Assembly: GCF_047511655.1 (NCBI RefSeq)
Contig: NC_133397.1
Span: 47,320,001-47,384,000, forward strand
DNA: 64,000 bases
Origin: Castor canadensis
Taxonomy: Eukaryota > Chordata > Mammalia > Rodentia > Castoridae
Reading direction: 5' to 3'
Part shown: one piece after another, positions 10,790 through 21,375 of the stretch
How positions within the stretch are numbered: position 1 is the stretch's first letter
Layout: every line of letters starts with the position of its first letter
Notes under the pieces: generated by a model
Told to the model about the DNA's origin: nothing
The model's database searches: none
The model's input: the letters and a program-made list of their open reading frames with translations, nothing else
Translations under genes and position numbers: made by a program

Positions 10790-11992
10790 ATGACAGGAAG
10801 ACAGAAAAAACAAGGAAACCAGTTTCCCCACAGCAAAAAATTAGTACAGGAACCAGAGGGGAATGAAGAGAACAGAAACTCAGATCCAGACTCCAACAAA
10901 ATGAAGATAAACTATGCCAAAGGACCCAATGAAGCCCACAAGAATAATTTAAAAGAAGACATACTACAAATACTCAATGAGAATTTTATAGAGATGATAC
11001 TGGATAGGGTCAACCAAAATGTACAGGAGACACTCAAGAAATTCCAAGACAATAAAAATAGAGAATTTGAAAAAGCAAAAGAAGAAATAAAGGAAACCAT
11101 AGAAGCACTGTATAAACACCAAAATGAAAGAGAGAACACAATGAATAAATGGATAAATGAACTCAGGACAAAAATAGACAACAATAAAGAAGAAAACAGC
11201 CAGGATATGGAAAACCTCAGAAAAAAGAATGAAACAGAACTGCAAAACAAAACGGAAGGCCAATCCAGCAGAATAGAACAAACAGAAGACAGAATCTCAG
11301 AACTTGAAGATGAAATGGTAATTAAAGGAAAAACTGAAGAACTATTAATTAAACAACTCAAGACCTGTGAAAAGAAAATGCAAGAACTCACTGACTCCAT
11401 CAAAAGACCAAACTTGAGAATCATGGGCATCGAAGAAGGAGAAGAGGTGCAAGCGAAGGGAATGCATAATATATTCAACAAAATAATAACGGAAAATTTC
11501 CCAAATCTAGAGAAAGATATTCCCATACACATGCAAGAGGCCTCCAGGACACCAAACAGACCAGATCAAAATAGAACTACTCCACGACATATCATCATTA
11601 AAACAACAAGTTCAGAAACTAAGGAAAGAATATTGAAGGCTGTAAGAGAGAAAAAACAAGTAACATACAAAGGTAAACCCATCAAAATCACAGCAGACTT
11701 CTCAACAGAAACATTAAAAGCAAGAAGAGCGTGGGGTGAGATCTTCCGGGCACTGAATGAAAATAACTTCAACCCCAGGATACTCTACCCAGCAAAGCTA
11801 TCATTCAAAATAGATGGAGCAATAAAAGTCTTCCATGATAAGCAGAAACTAAAACAATATGTGACCACAAAGCCACCATTACAAAAGATTCTGCAAGGGA
11901 TCCTGCACACAGAAAGTGACACCCAACTTAACCATGAAAAGGCAGGCAGCACCAAACCACAGGATAAGAAAAAGCAAGACAGTAGAGAGTAA
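10790..11992 (+). CDS. L1 ORF1p, nucleic-acid chaperone, intact
   Basis: ORF1p coats L1 RNA as a trimer and is needed for retrotransposition. The start chosen is the ATG at 10790 (MTGRQKKQGNQF), giving 400 aa. An in-frame ATG at 10610 would add 60 residues, but that extension reads as 5'-UTR translation, with hydrophobic runs, so I did not use it. A charged, Glu/Lys/Asn-rich coiled-coil stretch covers roughly residues 60-200. The RRM starts near residue 203 (RPNLRIMGIEEGEE), and the C-terminal domain follows (ARRAWGEIF, YPAKLSF) to about 390. At 400 aa it is longer than human ORF1p (338 aa) and mouse ORF1p (about 370 aa), mainly because of the N-terminal part. No stop or frameshift is present. 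The pairing with an intact ORF2 50 bp downstream confirms the assignment. Confidence 0.95.
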   Translation: MTGRQKKQGNQFPHSKKLVQEPEGNEENRNSDPDSNKMKINYAKGPNEAHKNNLKEDILQILNENFIEMILDRVNQNVQETLKKFQDNKNREFEKAKEEIKETIEALYKHQNERENTMNKWINELRTKIDNNKEENSQDMENLRKKNETELQNKTEGQSSRIEQTEDRISELEDEMVIKGKTEELLIKQLKTCEKKMQELTDSIKRPNLRIMGIEEGEEVQAKGMHNIFNKIITENFPNLEKDIPIHMQEASRTPNRPDQNRTTPRHIIIKTTSSETKERILKAVREKKQVTYKGKPIKITADFSTETLKARRAWGEIFRALNENNFNPRILYPAKLSFKIDGAIKVFHDKQKLKQYVTTKPPLQKILQGILHTESDTQLNHEKAGSTKPQDKKKQDSRE

Positions 11993-12042
11993 CATCAAGT
12001 TAGGTACACACAATCAAACCTCCAAACAACTAAGATAACTAA

Positions 12043-15000
12043 ATGGCAGGAATCACCACATACCTATCAGTACTAACACTTAATGTTAATGGACTTAATT
12101 CACCCATCAAAAGACACCGTTTGACAAAATGGATTAAAAAAGAAGATCCAACAATTTGTTGCTTACAGGAGACTCATCTCACCGACAGAAATAAGCATAT
12201 GCTTAGGATGAAAGGCTGGAAGAAGATTTACCAAGCCAATGGCCCCCGAAAACAAGCAGGAGTAGCAATACTTATCTCTGACAAAGTAGACTTCAAACCT
12301 ACATTGATCAAACGAGATAAAGAAGGACATTCCATACTAATAAAAGGGGAAATAGACCAAAAGGAAATAATAATCATCAATCTGTATGCACCCAATGTCA
12401 ACGCACCCAATTTCATCAAACATACCCTGAAAGACCTAAAAGCATATATAAACGCCAACACAGTGGTTGTAGGAGACTTTAACACTCCATTAGCATCAAT
12501 AGATAGGTCATCCAAACAAAAACTCAATAAAGAAATCCAAGATCTAAAATATGCAATAAATCAAGTGGACCTAGTAGATGTCTACAGAACATTTCATCCA
12601 ACCTCTACACAATATACATTCTTCTCAGCAGCCCATGGAACCTTCTCCAAAATAGATCATATCCTAGGGCACAAAGCAAGCCTCAGCAAATATAAGAAAA
12701 TAGAAATAATACCATGCATACTATCTGACCACAATGCAGTAAAAGTAGAACTCAACAACAAAAGTAAAGACAAAAAACAGGCAAACAGCTGGAAACTAAA
12801 TAACTCATTACTTAATGAAGAATGGATCATCGATGCAATAAAAGAGGAAATTAAAATGTTCCTGGAAGTCAATGAAAATGAAAACACAACCTACCGGAAC
12901 CTATGGGACACAGCTAAGGCAGTCTTGAGAGGAAAGTTTATAGCCATGAGTGCATATATTAAAAAGTTTGAAAGATCCCAAATCAATGACCTAATGATAC
13001 ATCTCAAACTCCTAGAAAAACAAGAACAAGCAAATCCCAAAACAAATAGAAGGAGAGAAATAATAAAAATAAGAGCTGAAATCAACGAAATAGAAACCAA
13101 AAAAACCATACAAAGAATTAATGAAACAAAAAGTTGGTTCTTTGAAAAAATAAACAAGATCGATAGACCCCTGGCAAACCTGACTAAAATGAGGAGAGAA
13201 AAAACCCAAATTAGTAGAATCAGGAATGCAAAAGGGGAGATAACAACAAACACCATGGAAGTCCAGGAAATCATCAAAGACTACTTTGAGAACCTATATT
13301 CAAATAAATTTGAAAATCTAAAAGAAATGGACAGATTTCTAGATACATATGATCATCCAAAACTGAACCAAGAGGAAATTAATCACCTGAATAGACCTAT
13401 AACACAGAATGAAATTGAAGTAGCAATCAAGAGTCTCCCCAAAAAGAAAAGTCCAGGACCTGATGGATTCTCTGCTGAATTCTATCAGACCTTTAAAGAA
13501 GAACTGATACCAACCCTCCTTAAACTGTTCCATGAAATAGAAAGGGAAGGAAAACTGCCAAACACATTTTATGAAGCCAGTATTACACTTATCCCAAAAC
13601 CAGGCAAAGACACCTCCAAAAAGGAGAACTATAGGCCAATCTCCCTAATGAACATTGATGCAAAAATCCTCAACAAAATAATGGCAAATCGAATTCAGCA
13701 ACACATCAAAAAGATTATTCACCACGACCAGGTAGGCTTCATCCCATGGATGCAGGGATGGTTCAACATACGAAAATCAATAAACGTAATAAACCACATT
13801 AACAGAAGCAAAGACAAAAACCACTTGATCATCTCAATAGATGCAGAAAAAGCCTTTGATAAGATCCAACATCATTTCATGATAAAAGCTCTAAGAAAAC
13901 TAGGAATAGAAGGAAAGTTCCTCAACATTATAAAAGCTATATATGACAAACCTACAGCCAGCATTATACTTAACGGAGAAAAATTAAAACCATTCCCTCT
14001 AAAATCAGGAACCAGACAAGGATGCCCACTATCTCCACTCCTATTCAACATAGTACTGGAATTCCTAGCCAGAGCAATTAGGCAAGAAGAAGGAATAAAA
14101 GGAATACAAATAGGTAAAGAAACTGTCAAAATATCCCTATTTGCAGACGACATGATCCTATACCTTAAAGACCCAAAAAACTCTACTCAGAAGCTTCTAG
14201 ACATCATCAATAGCTATAGCAAGGTAGCAGGATATAAAATCAACATAGAAAAATCATTAGCATTTCTATACACTAACAATGAGCAAACGGAAAAAGAATG
14301 TATGAAAACAATTCCATTTACAATAGCCTCAAACAAAATCAAATACCTAGGTGTAAACCTAACAAAAGATGTGAAAGACCTCTACAAGGAAAACTATACA
14401 CTTCTGAAGAAAGAGATTGAGGAAGACTATAGAAAGTGGAGAGATCTCCCATGCTCATGGATTGGTAGAATCAACATAGTAAAAATGTCCATACTCCCAA
14501 AAGTAATCTACATGTTTAATGCAATTCCCATCAAAATTCCAATGACATTCATTAAAGAGATTGAAAAATCTACTGTTAAATTTATATGGAAACACAAGAG
14601 GCCACGAATAGCCAAGGCAATACTCAGTCAAAAGAACAATGCAGGAGGTATCACAATACCTGACTTCAAACTATATTACAAAGCAATAACAATAAAAACA
14701 GCATGGTACTGGCACAAAAACAGACATGAAGACCAGTGGAACAGAATAGAGGATCCAGATATGAAGCCACACAACTATGAGCAACTTATCTTTGACAAAG
14801 GAGCTAAAAATATACAATGGAGAAATAGCAGCCTCTTCAACAAAAACTGCTGGGAAAACTGGTTAGCAGTCTGCAAAAAACTGAAACTAGATCCATGTAT
14901 ATCACCCTATACCAAGATTAACTCAAAATGGATCAAGGATCTTAATATCAGACCCCAAACTCTTAAGTTGATACAAGAAAGAGTAGGAAATACTCTGGAG

Positions 15001-15861
15001 TTAGTAGGTATAGGTAAGAACTTTCTCAATGAAACCCCAGCAGCACAGCAACTAAGAGATAGCATAGATAAATGGGACCTCATAAAACTAAAAAGCTTCT
15101 GTTCATCAAAAGAAATGGTCTCTAAACTGAAGAGAACACCCACAGAGTGGGAGAAAATATTTGCCAATTATACATCAGACAAAGGACTGATAACCAGAAT
15201 ATACAGGGAACTTAAAAAACTAAATTCTCCCAAAACTAATGAACCAATAAAGAAATCGGCAAGTGAACTAAACAGAACTTTCTCAAAACAAGAAATTCAA
15301 ATGGCCAGAAAACACATGAAAAAATGCTCACCATCTCTAGCAATAAAGGAAATGCAAATTAAAACTACACTAAGATTCCACCTCACCCCTGTTAGAATAG
15401 CCATCATCAGCAACACCGCCAACAACAGGTGTTGGCGAGGATGCGGGGAAAAAGGAACCCTCTTACACTGTTGGTGGGAATGTAGACTAGTACAACCACT
15501 CTGGAAAAAAATTTGGAGGCTACTTAAAAAGCTGGACATCGATCTACCATTTGATCCAGTAATACCACTCTTGGGGATATACCCAAAAGACTGTTACTCC
15601 AGAGGCACCTGCACATCCATGTTTATTGCGGCACTATTCACAATAGCCAAGTTATGGAAACAGCCAAGATGCCCCAGCACAGACGAATGGATTAAGAAAA
15701 TGTGGTATCTATACACAATGGAATTCTATGCAGCCATGAAGAAGAACGAAATGTTATCATTCGCTGGTAAATGGATGGAACTGGAGAACATCATTCTGAG
15801 TGAGGTTAGCCTGGCCCAAAAGACCAAAAATCGTATGTTCTCCCTCATATGTGGACATTAG
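12043..15861 (+). CDS. L1 ORF2p, endonuclease and reverse transcriptase, intact
   Basis: ORF2p nicks target DNA and reverse-transcribes L1 RNA from the nick. The length, 1272 aa, is close to the 1275 aa of human ORF2p. The N-terminal apurinic-type endonuclease shows N14, E43, D145 and N147 (GDFN), D205 and D229-H230 (SDH), all at the family's catalytic positions. The reverse transcriptase has [13 protein letters not shown], a [11 protein letters not shown] box and the FADD box with Asp702-Asp703, the same numbering as in human L1. The C-terminal cysteine-rich motif reads C-x3-C-x7-H-x4-C. The start [14 protein letters not shown] is the usual ORF2 start. No stop, frameshift or missing catalytic residue was seen, in contrast to the two other L1 copies of this family in the window. 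Confidence 0.96.
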   Translation: MAGITTYLSVLTLNVNGLNSPIKRHRLTKWIKKEDPTICCLQETHLTDRNKHMLRMKGWKKIYQANGPRKQAGVAILISDKVDFKPTLIKRDKEGHSILIKGEIDQKEIIIINLYAPNVNAPNFIKHTLKDLKAYINANTVVVGDFNTPLASIDRSSKQKLNKEIQDLKYAINQVDLVDVYRTFHPTSTQYTFFSAAHGTFSKIDHILGHKASLSKYKKIEIIPCILSDHNAVKVELNNKSKDKKQANSWKLNNSLLNEEWIIDAIKEEIKMFLEVNENENTTYRNLWDTAKAVLRGKFIAMSAYIKKFERSQINDLMIHLKLLEKQEQANPKTNRRREIIKIRAEINEIETKKTIQRINETKSWFFEKINKIDRPLANLTKMRREKTQISRIRNAKGEITTNTMEVQEIIKDYFENLYSNKFENLKEMDRFLDTYDHPKLNQEEINHLNRPITQNEIEVAIKSLPKKKSPGPDGFSAEFYQTFKEELIPTLLKLFHEIEREGKLPNTFYEASITLIPKPGKDTSKKENYRPISLMNIDAKILNKIMANRIQQHIKKIIHHDQVGFIPWMQGWFNIRKSINVINHINRSKDKNHLIISIDAEKAFDKIQHHFMIKALRKLGIEGKFLNIIKAIYDKPTASIILNGEKLKPFPLKSGTRQGCPLSPLLFNIVLEFLARAIRQEEGIKGIQIGKETVKISLFADDMILYLKDPKNSTQKLLDIINSYSKVAGYKINIEKSLAFLYTNNEQTEKECMKTIPFTIASNKIKYLGVNLTKDVKDLYKENYTLLKKEIEEDYRKWRDLPCSWIGRINIVKMSILPKVIYMFNAIPIKIPMTFIKEIEKSTVKFIWKHKRPRIAKAILSQKNNAGGITIPDFKLYYKAITIKTAWYWHKNRHEDQWNRIEDPDMKPHNYEQLIFDKGAKNIQWRNSSLFNKNCWENWLAVCKKLKLDPCISPYTKINSKWIKDLNIRPQTLKLIQERVGNTLELVGIGKNFLNETPAAQQLRDSIDKWDLIKLKSFCSSKEMVSKLKRTPTEWEKIFANYTSDKGLITRIYRELKKLNSPKTNEPIKKSASELNRTFSKQEIQMARKHMKKCSPSLAIKEMQIKTTLRFHLTPVRIAIISNTANNRCWRGCGEKGTLLHCWWECRLVQPLWKKIWRLLKKLDIDLPFDPVIPLLGIYPKDCYSRGTCTSMFIAALFTIAKLWKQPRCPSTDEWIKKMWYLYTMEFYAAMKKNEMLSFAGKWMELENIILSEVSLAQKTKNRMFSLICGH

Positions 15862-16353
15862 ATCAAGGGCAAACACAACAAGTGGATTGGACTATGAGCA
15901 CATGATAAACGCGAGAGCACACAAGGGAGGGGTGAGGATAGGTAAGACACCTAAAAAACTAGCTAGCATTTGTTGCCCTTAATGCAGAGAAACTAAAGCA
16001 GATACCTTAAAAGCAACTGAGGCCAATAGGAAAAGGGGAACAGGTACTAGAGAAAAGGTTAGATCAAAAAGAATTAATCTAGAAGGTAACACCCACGCAC
16101 AGGAAATCAATGTGAGTCAATGCCCTGTATAGCTATCCTTATCTCAACCAGCAAAACCCCTTGTTCCTTCCTATTAATGCTTATACTGTCTCTACAACAA
16201 AATTAGAGATAAGGGGAAAATAGTTTCTGCTGGGTATTGAGGGGGGGGGAGTGGGAGGGGGTGGAGTGGGTGGTAAGGGAGGGGGTGGGGGCAGGGGGGA
16301 GAAATGAACCAAGCCTTGTATGCACATATGAATAATAAAAGAAAAAAAAAAAA
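15862..16353 (+). other. L1 3' UTR with G-rich tract and poly(A)
   Basis: It follows the ORF2 TAG. A G-rich purine tract at about 16230-16301 contains many runs of three to nine Gs and could form a G-quadruplex, as is common in rodent and primate L1 3' UTRs. It ends with aataataaaag and an A-run. The C-rich complement of the same tract is seen in the other two L1 copies, at 2281-2345 and 54568-54640. Confidence 0.85.
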
Positions 16354-16365
16354 GCCTATGCTTGT
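16352..16365. repeat. Target-site duplication of the plus-strand L1 (right copy)
   Basis: aagcctatgcttgt, 13 of 14 matching the left copy at 9304-9317. The exact left border is blurred by the A-tail. Confidence 0.8.
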
Positions 16366-16457
16366 AATCACAGCATTCTGGAAGCAGAAGCAAGAGGATC
16401 CTGGGTTTGAGGGCAGCCTGGGCTACATAATGAGGCACTGTTTCAAAAAAAAAAAGA
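16352..16457 (+). repeat. Right part of the B1-like SINE split by the L1
   Basis: It continues the stub at 9293-9317: 'tgtaatcacagcattctgg', then a B1-type centre ('gcctgggctacataatgag') and an A-run at about 16444-16454. Confidence 0.75.
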
Positions 16458-16536
16458 GAGAAAATTCAAAATGGCAATTAAAGTAGAATGACTTGTCAGT
16501 CAGATTTAATTTATTGACATCAAAGTGAAAACTTGA

Positions 16537-16758
16537 CCTGGTGCTGTGGCTCATGCCTATAATCCTAGCTACTCAAACACAGAGATCAGGAGGATTAGGG
16601 TTCAAAGCCAGCCCTAGGCAAAGAGTTCGTGAGACCCTATCTCGAAAAAAGCCAACACAAAATAGGGCTGGTAGAGTGGCTCAAGTGATAGAGCACCTGC
16701 CTAACAAGTGTGAGACCCTAAGTTCAAACCCCAGTGCCACCAAAAAAAAAAAAAAAAA
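16537..16758 (+). repeat. Dimeric SINE (B1-like + ID-like) with A-tail, well preserved
   Basis: The head is 'cctggtgctgtggctcatgc', the linker is 'aaaaaagccaacacaaaa', and the ID tail is 'gagtggctcaagtgatagag' ending in the B box 'gttcaaaccccagtgcc' and about 17 As. It is one of the best templates for the family in this window. Confidence 0.9.
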
Positions 16759-18427
16759 GAAAGAAAAATGGAACAATTTGACATGTTAAGCAGTAAGTCA
16801 AAGATCTCCCAGTGATGTAGTCTAACCCCCCCCCCCCAACACACGCACAGTATGTTTTGCCCTTGTCTGAGATCGACTAGTGCGGAGAACCATGCCTCTT
16901 CCTAAAATATGATGAAAGAAATATTTTGCACAATCCTCCTGTATCATGGCCACATGACCATAGTGGTGGCTTTTATTGAAAGGCTGCCATTTATTGAGTG
17001 AGTAGTATGTACCTGGCAAGGGGTTGAGTAGCACTTCCCATGACTACTCTGTTTATTGTTAACTCTCATCCTCATTTGTTTGTTTGTTTGTTTTGCAGGT
17101 TTGGAAATGAAGGCCAGGAGACAGGTGCTAAGTCACTTGGGAGACGCAGGTTTGGTTTGATAGGAGAGATGGGATTTCTGCTGGGCAGACTGACTGCAGC
17201 TCTGCCATCCCACTGATTGGGAGCTGCAGTCTAACAAGAACTGGGGTGAATATGCCTGGGAGTTGTCATAGCAACCAAAGCAGGGAGCCTGAAGAGCTGT
17301 AGCTCCACCCAGCTCAATGGATTATGGGATGGACCACCCCAATTTTCCTGTTTCTACTCCCTCCCTCCGTCTTTTTTCCTGGTGCTAGTACAAAGCAAAC
17401 AAAGCTATCCAAACAGTCCGCCCCTTACACTAACTGCAGCCTAGAAGTATCATTTCTTTTACAAAATTTTGTAGATTTATTAAAGAAAGGACTTCAAAAT
17501 TTTCCCCTTCACCAGCAGGGGTTGGTACACAAGCTACAAGCCTGTGTTAAAGACACAGTCCAGTGTCGCCATCTTCAGGAAGAGATGTGAACATTTCCAT
17601 TGTGTTGGGCTGTCAATTTTCAGTGACTTCAATTCAATAAGACTGTCATGGACAAACGGATAAAAAGGAGTTAAAAGCCAATTCTTTAAATGTAGTTTAC
17701 TTCCTTACAGTGGCTTACTATTTAAAGAATATCTAAAAACTCAACTACAGTTAAGAGAAATAAGAGTATTATAAAAAGTTGATTCTGTCATTTTTCAGGA
17801 AAATTTGGGGTCTTCACCATGCTGTAATGTTATTGAATTATCACTTCATAAAATATAGCTGCAAGCACAGTCCTTGCTTCCTAAAGATTTTTGCTCAAAA
17901 ACAGAGAGCAGCTGCATCTTCTTTCTAAAGTTATTTCTGCAGGCATGGAAGCCCCACCCACCCTGTGTTTTTGAGAACAAGCTTACTTCTTTACCATTGG
18001 GGATCGACATATCCCCAGCGGACAGGTTTTTGGTCTGCTGTAGGCTTTCAGTAAACACTTGCAAGAAATGTTCTCCTTCTTTGTTCCATAATGAATTCAT
18101 CCTTATTGTATAAAAAAAATTCAGACCAGGCCAAGCCAGCTTGTCTTACCAATGAGGAAATGAGCTTTCCAAGGCAAGCAGCTTTCAGGATTAAAAAAAA
18201 AAAAATGACCCTTTCTCTTCACAGAGCCTAAAATTCCATTATGAATCCCCACCATTTTTGAGTGTTAACCCTGTAAGGATTTCCTATGAAATGTTCATAA
18301 TTTATAGGGAAATAAATATCTTTAAGTGCTACTACCTCTAAGCTTGCCTGGATTAAAGGCAGTCTTAACCCATGGTTAATGGATACTTCATCGGGGTGCT
18401 ATAGGAATTGTGAAAAATGACTGAGGT
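16759..18427. other. Single-copy DNA without a recognised gene
   Basis: Contains a C-run at 16826-16837 and a (TTTG)n patch at about 17075-17095. An open frame at 17324-17590 has no recognisable domain. I see no supportable exon. Confidence 0.35.
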
Positions 18428-18832
18428 ATGTATGGGAAATATGAGTTAGGATCTAGAATGTTCCCTAAAGGTTCACGTGTTTAAAGGCTTGGTCTTCAGC
18501 TTGGTGCTATTGGGAGGTGGTGGATTCTTTAAGAGGTGGGGCCTAGTGGAAGGAAGTTAATTTACTGGGGGTGCATCCTTGAAAGGGTATTGGAACCCCA
18601 GCTCCTTCTTATTTTTCTCCTTTGCTTCCTGGTTTCCATGAGGTGAGTAGCATCCTCTACCGTGTGTTCCTGCCATGATGTACTGCCTCACCACCCCAGC
18701 CCCAAAGCAACAGGCCAACTAACCATGGACTGGAACCTCCAAAACTGTGAGTCAAAATAAATTTTTCCTCCTTTCAAGTTGATTATCTTAGGTATTTTGA
18801 CACAATGGTGGAAAGCTAGCACAAGAGAAAAA
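18428..18832 (+). mobile_element. MaLR-type LTR (ERVL-MaLR, MLT1/MST-like), solo
   Basis: Ordered landmarks of mammalian MaLR LTRs are present: 'gtgctattgggaggtggtgg', 'ctttaagaggtggggcctag', the exon-like 'cctccaaaactgtgagtcaa' followed by the polyadenylation signal 'aataaa', then 'aggtattttgacacaatgg' and the end 'aaagctagcac'. No internal retroviral coding sequence is attached, so it is a solo LTR remnant. Confidence 0.85.
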
Positions 18833-18944
18833 TACTAGAATTTCTATACATCACATTCCCAGTGTCTGTTCTATATGATTTATAAGGTATATTACTTAAT
18901 ATAATGGCATATGTATAGAATTTATTTATTTATTTTTTATTTAT

Positions 18945-19146
18945 TTTGGTGGGATTGGGGTTTGAACTTAGGCTTCATGTTTGCAAAGCAGGTGCTCTAC
19001 TGCTCGAGCCACATCTCCAGTCCACTTTCCTCTGATTATTTTGGAGATAGGGTCTTGAGAAGTATTTGCCTGGGCTGCCCTCAAACCATGATCCTCTTGA
19101 TCTCAGCCTCCCCAGAATTACAGATGCGAGCAATCAGCACCCAGCT
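18945..19146 (-). repeat. Dimeric SINE, minus strand
   Basis: Read on the plus strand it shows the reversed ID part ('ggggtttgaacttaggcttc', 'gctctactgctcgagccac') and then the reversed B1-like part ('gatctcagcctcccc'). Confidence 0.85.
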
Positions 19147-19226
19147 TTGATAGGATTGGGTTTGAACTCAGGGCTTCATGCTTGACAAAGCAGGTGCCCT
19201 ACTTCTTTAGCTGCACCTTCAGTCCA
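19147..19226 (-). repeat. ID-like SINE monomer, minus strand
   Basis: Reversed B box 'gggtttgaactcagggcttc' and A-box half. It directly abuts the head of the preceding dimeric SINE in the same orientation, making a second tandem SINE pair. Confidence 0.75.
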
Positions 19227-19401
19227 GAATTTATTGTTATACTCAGTGTGGATTCCTTAATGATAGTGATATATTCTCAGAAATGTACCATTCCATGATT
19301 TCACCATGTGCAAACCTAAATGAGGTAGGTCTGTCAGCATAGCCCCTTGTACAATGAAGAGATGTCATACATATGAGACGCAGAAGGCTGCTGCCAGCAT
19401 A

Positions 19402-19481
19402 ACATGGTACTGGAGGTTGAACTCAGGGCCTCATGCTTGCTAGGCAGGCTCTCTACCACTTGATGCACTCCATCAGCCCTA
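19402..19481 (-). repeat. ID-like SINE monomer, minus strand
   Basis: Reversed ID unit with 'ggttgaactcagggcctcat' and 'ctctaccacttgatgcactc'. Confidence 0.75.
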
Positions 19482-19879
19482 AATTTTTTTTATAAGTAGA
19501 GAGGGTACACTCTGAAATAACAACAGAAAGTAAAATATAGTAAATACATAAACCAGTAATAGTCATTTGTTGCCATTATCAAGTATTAGACACTGTACGT
19601 GATTTTTTATGTGCTGTACCTTTATAGAACCAGCAGCACAGTGGGTTCCTTACACCAGCTTCACCACAAACACGAGTAGTGGGTTGTGCTACCTTATGAC
19701 AGCTATGATGTCACTAAGCAATAGGGATTTTTCAGATGCATTATAATCTAATGCAACCATCCTAACACATGTGGTCCATCATTGACAGAAATGTGGCTAT
19801 GAAACACATAACTATACTTGCCCATATGCTGAGGTGTTCATGCAAAAATCTTTGCTCATGAGTTTGAACACTCACTACT

Positions 19880-20052
19880 GGTTAAAATAAGACTTTGGGT
19901 CCAGATTCATTACTTACAGGCTGTGGGAATTGGACAAATCCTTTAACCTTTTAAGCCTTCGTTTCCTCTTTCATAACATGAAGATAATAATACCAGTTTT
20001 GCAAGGTTGTGGTGAGAATTGAATGAGTACTCTGTCAAGTGTTCAGCCCTAA
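19880..20052 (-). repeat. MIR element
   Basis: Antisense MIR landmarks are visible: 'ggacaaatcctttaacc', 'cttcgtttcctctttcat', 'gaagataataataccag' and 'ggttgtggtgagaattgaat'. MIRs are ancient tRNA-derived mammalian SINEs. Confidence 0.7.
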
Positions 20053-20076
20053 ACCTAGACTTCTAAACCTAGAATC

Positions 20077-20154
20077 TTTTCTTTCTGTGCTGAGAATTCA
20101 GGACCTTGCATATAGCTAGGCAAGGGTCTACCATGAACTATACCTCCAGTCCCT
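20077..20154 (-). repeat. ID-like SINE monomer, diverged, minus strand
   Basis: Reversed ID unit with weak boxes ('gagaattcaggaccttgc', 'ctataccTccagtccc'). Confidence 0.5.
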
Positions 20155-20454
20155 TAGCCTAGAAAATATTAATAGTTCAGTAGATAGAGGTGACTTCCTG
20201 GGCATGGGACCTGTCTTGACATTCTCAATAATCTTTGAACAAGGGCTCTGATTTTCACTTTGTACAGTGTCATGCACACTATGTATGCAAGCCCGTCCTG
20301 GTAGAGGGTAGCTCTCACTGTTGGCCCAGCTGAGCTGCTGTCCACGTTTTCTTAGTTATCTAAAGGTGTGTGCTCTTTTGTTCAAATCACCATTTAATTT
20401 TTTTTAGACCACAGAAGATACTTCTTAGGGGATGAGCACAATTTTTTTGCCTGT

Positions 20455-20525
20455 TTGTTGTAATTCAATTTTTTGCTGAGATATAATTAATATACCATAA
20501 ACCTCAACATGTAAGGTTTCAATTC
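20455..20525 (-). repeat. Short relic L1 3'-end fragment
   Basis: 'tgctgagatataattaatat' followed by 'accataaacctcaacatg' matches the antisense 3' end common to ancient mammalian L1 (L1M) copies. A short ID-like SINE 3' end (20526-20588) follows. Confidence 0.55.
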
Positions 20526-20588
20526 AGTAGTGATGTCCTGAGTTCAAACCCCTGTTACCCCAGTCTCACCAAAAACAAAAACAAAAAC
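20526..20588 (+). repeat. ID-like SINE 3' fragment
   Basis: Only the B-box end is present ('cctgagttcaaacccc') with an A-rich 'aaaacaaaaacaaaaac' tail; 5' truncated. Confidence 0.6.
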
Positions 20589-21084
20589 ACTCCTCCTTAG
20601 TGAAATGGGAAATCTTAGAAATTCAAAATTTCAAGGATCAAGATATTTGGATAAATGTTTTTCTATCTTTCCTCACATTAGAGCATGACCACTTGATTTT
20701 GGAACCTTTGTGCTGACAATATTCTGCCTTCTGTGTACAATTTTGAAGTTACTTACCTATTTCTTAATGATCGTAACTTAATGAACATGTGACAAATTGT
20801 TTAGCTCTTAAAGATTTTGCATTTAAGTAATGTTGATGCCTTTAAGGCTATGAGGACTTTTTAGTCCAGTGCAGCATCTGTTCCAAAATATTTTAGAATT
20901 TTGTCAGAAAACATTGGTTCAGAGACTAGACGGACACCAATTTTCTGGCCAGACCTATAAACACAGCAGTAGTAAGTCAGGTAATCGCATGTGCATAATT
21001 AAGTTGAATACTTCTGTTGGATTCTTTGGAAGACTTCTGTGGGAGAGAATTTAAAAATTGATAACATGCAACTATAATTAACAG
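20589..21084. other. Single-copy DNA, nothing recognised
   Basis: No supportable coding frame or repeat seen. The short open frame at 20869-21054 has no recognisable similarity. Confidence 0.3.
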
Positions 21085-21375
21085 TATACACATTTTGAGT
21101 ATTTACTATGTGCTAGGCAGTCTCAGTACTTTAAATGCCGTATTTTGTTCTTTGAATCTTCACAACATATTTGTTAAATGTGTCTATTTTATTGTTATCT
21201 TTCACTATTTTATTGTTATCTTTTTTTTCAGTACTGAGGAGTGAATGCAGGGCATGCTAAGCAAACTGTCTAGCACTTCACCATGCCCCTCAGCCCTGCT
21301 ATCTCTATTTTAAAGGGTAAAGAAACTGAGATGTTGGGAGGTAAATATTTTGCAAATCCAGATGATAGATGTGTG
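21085..21375 (+). repeat. MIR element interrupted by an ID SINE
   Basis: MIR left part 'tttactatgtgctaggcag' and 'ctttgaatcttcacaaca', then the minus-strand SINE at 21223-21297, then the MIR right part 'aaagaaactgagatgttggg'. The order and reading direction are continuous across the insert. Confidence 0.75.
21223..21297 (-). repeat. ID-like SINE monomer inside a MIR
   Basis: Reversed ID unit starting with a T-run ('ttttttttcagtactgagg') and ending near 'ccctcagccct'. It lies between two MIR halves. Confidence 0.65.

Larger units (their letters stand above)
9318..16353 (+). mobile_element. Full-length LINE-1 with intact ORF1 and ORF2, candidate active element
   Basis: The order is a 5' UTR of about 1.47 kb (9318-10789), ORF1 (10790-11992), a 50-bp inter-ORF gap, ORF2 (12043-15861), and a 3' UTR of about 480 bp with a G-rich tract and an AATAAA-type signal, ending in an A-tail at about 16342-16353. 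A near-perfect 14-bp target-site duplication flanks it. Both ORFs are uninterrupted and the catalytic residues I checked are all present. Full length, open ORFs, conserved 5' end and little-changed target-site duplication together suggest recent insertion. Whether it still moves cannot be told from sequence. Confidence 0.95.

Noticed and set aside
10912-11532. 206-codon minus-strand frame opposite ORF1
   Set aside because: Shadow of the A-rich ORF1 coding strand; no separate support.
17075-17100. Possible splice acceptor 'tgttttgcaggt' after a T-rich tract
   Set aside because: It follows a (TTTG)n microsatellite, and no recognisable coding frame follows; chance match.
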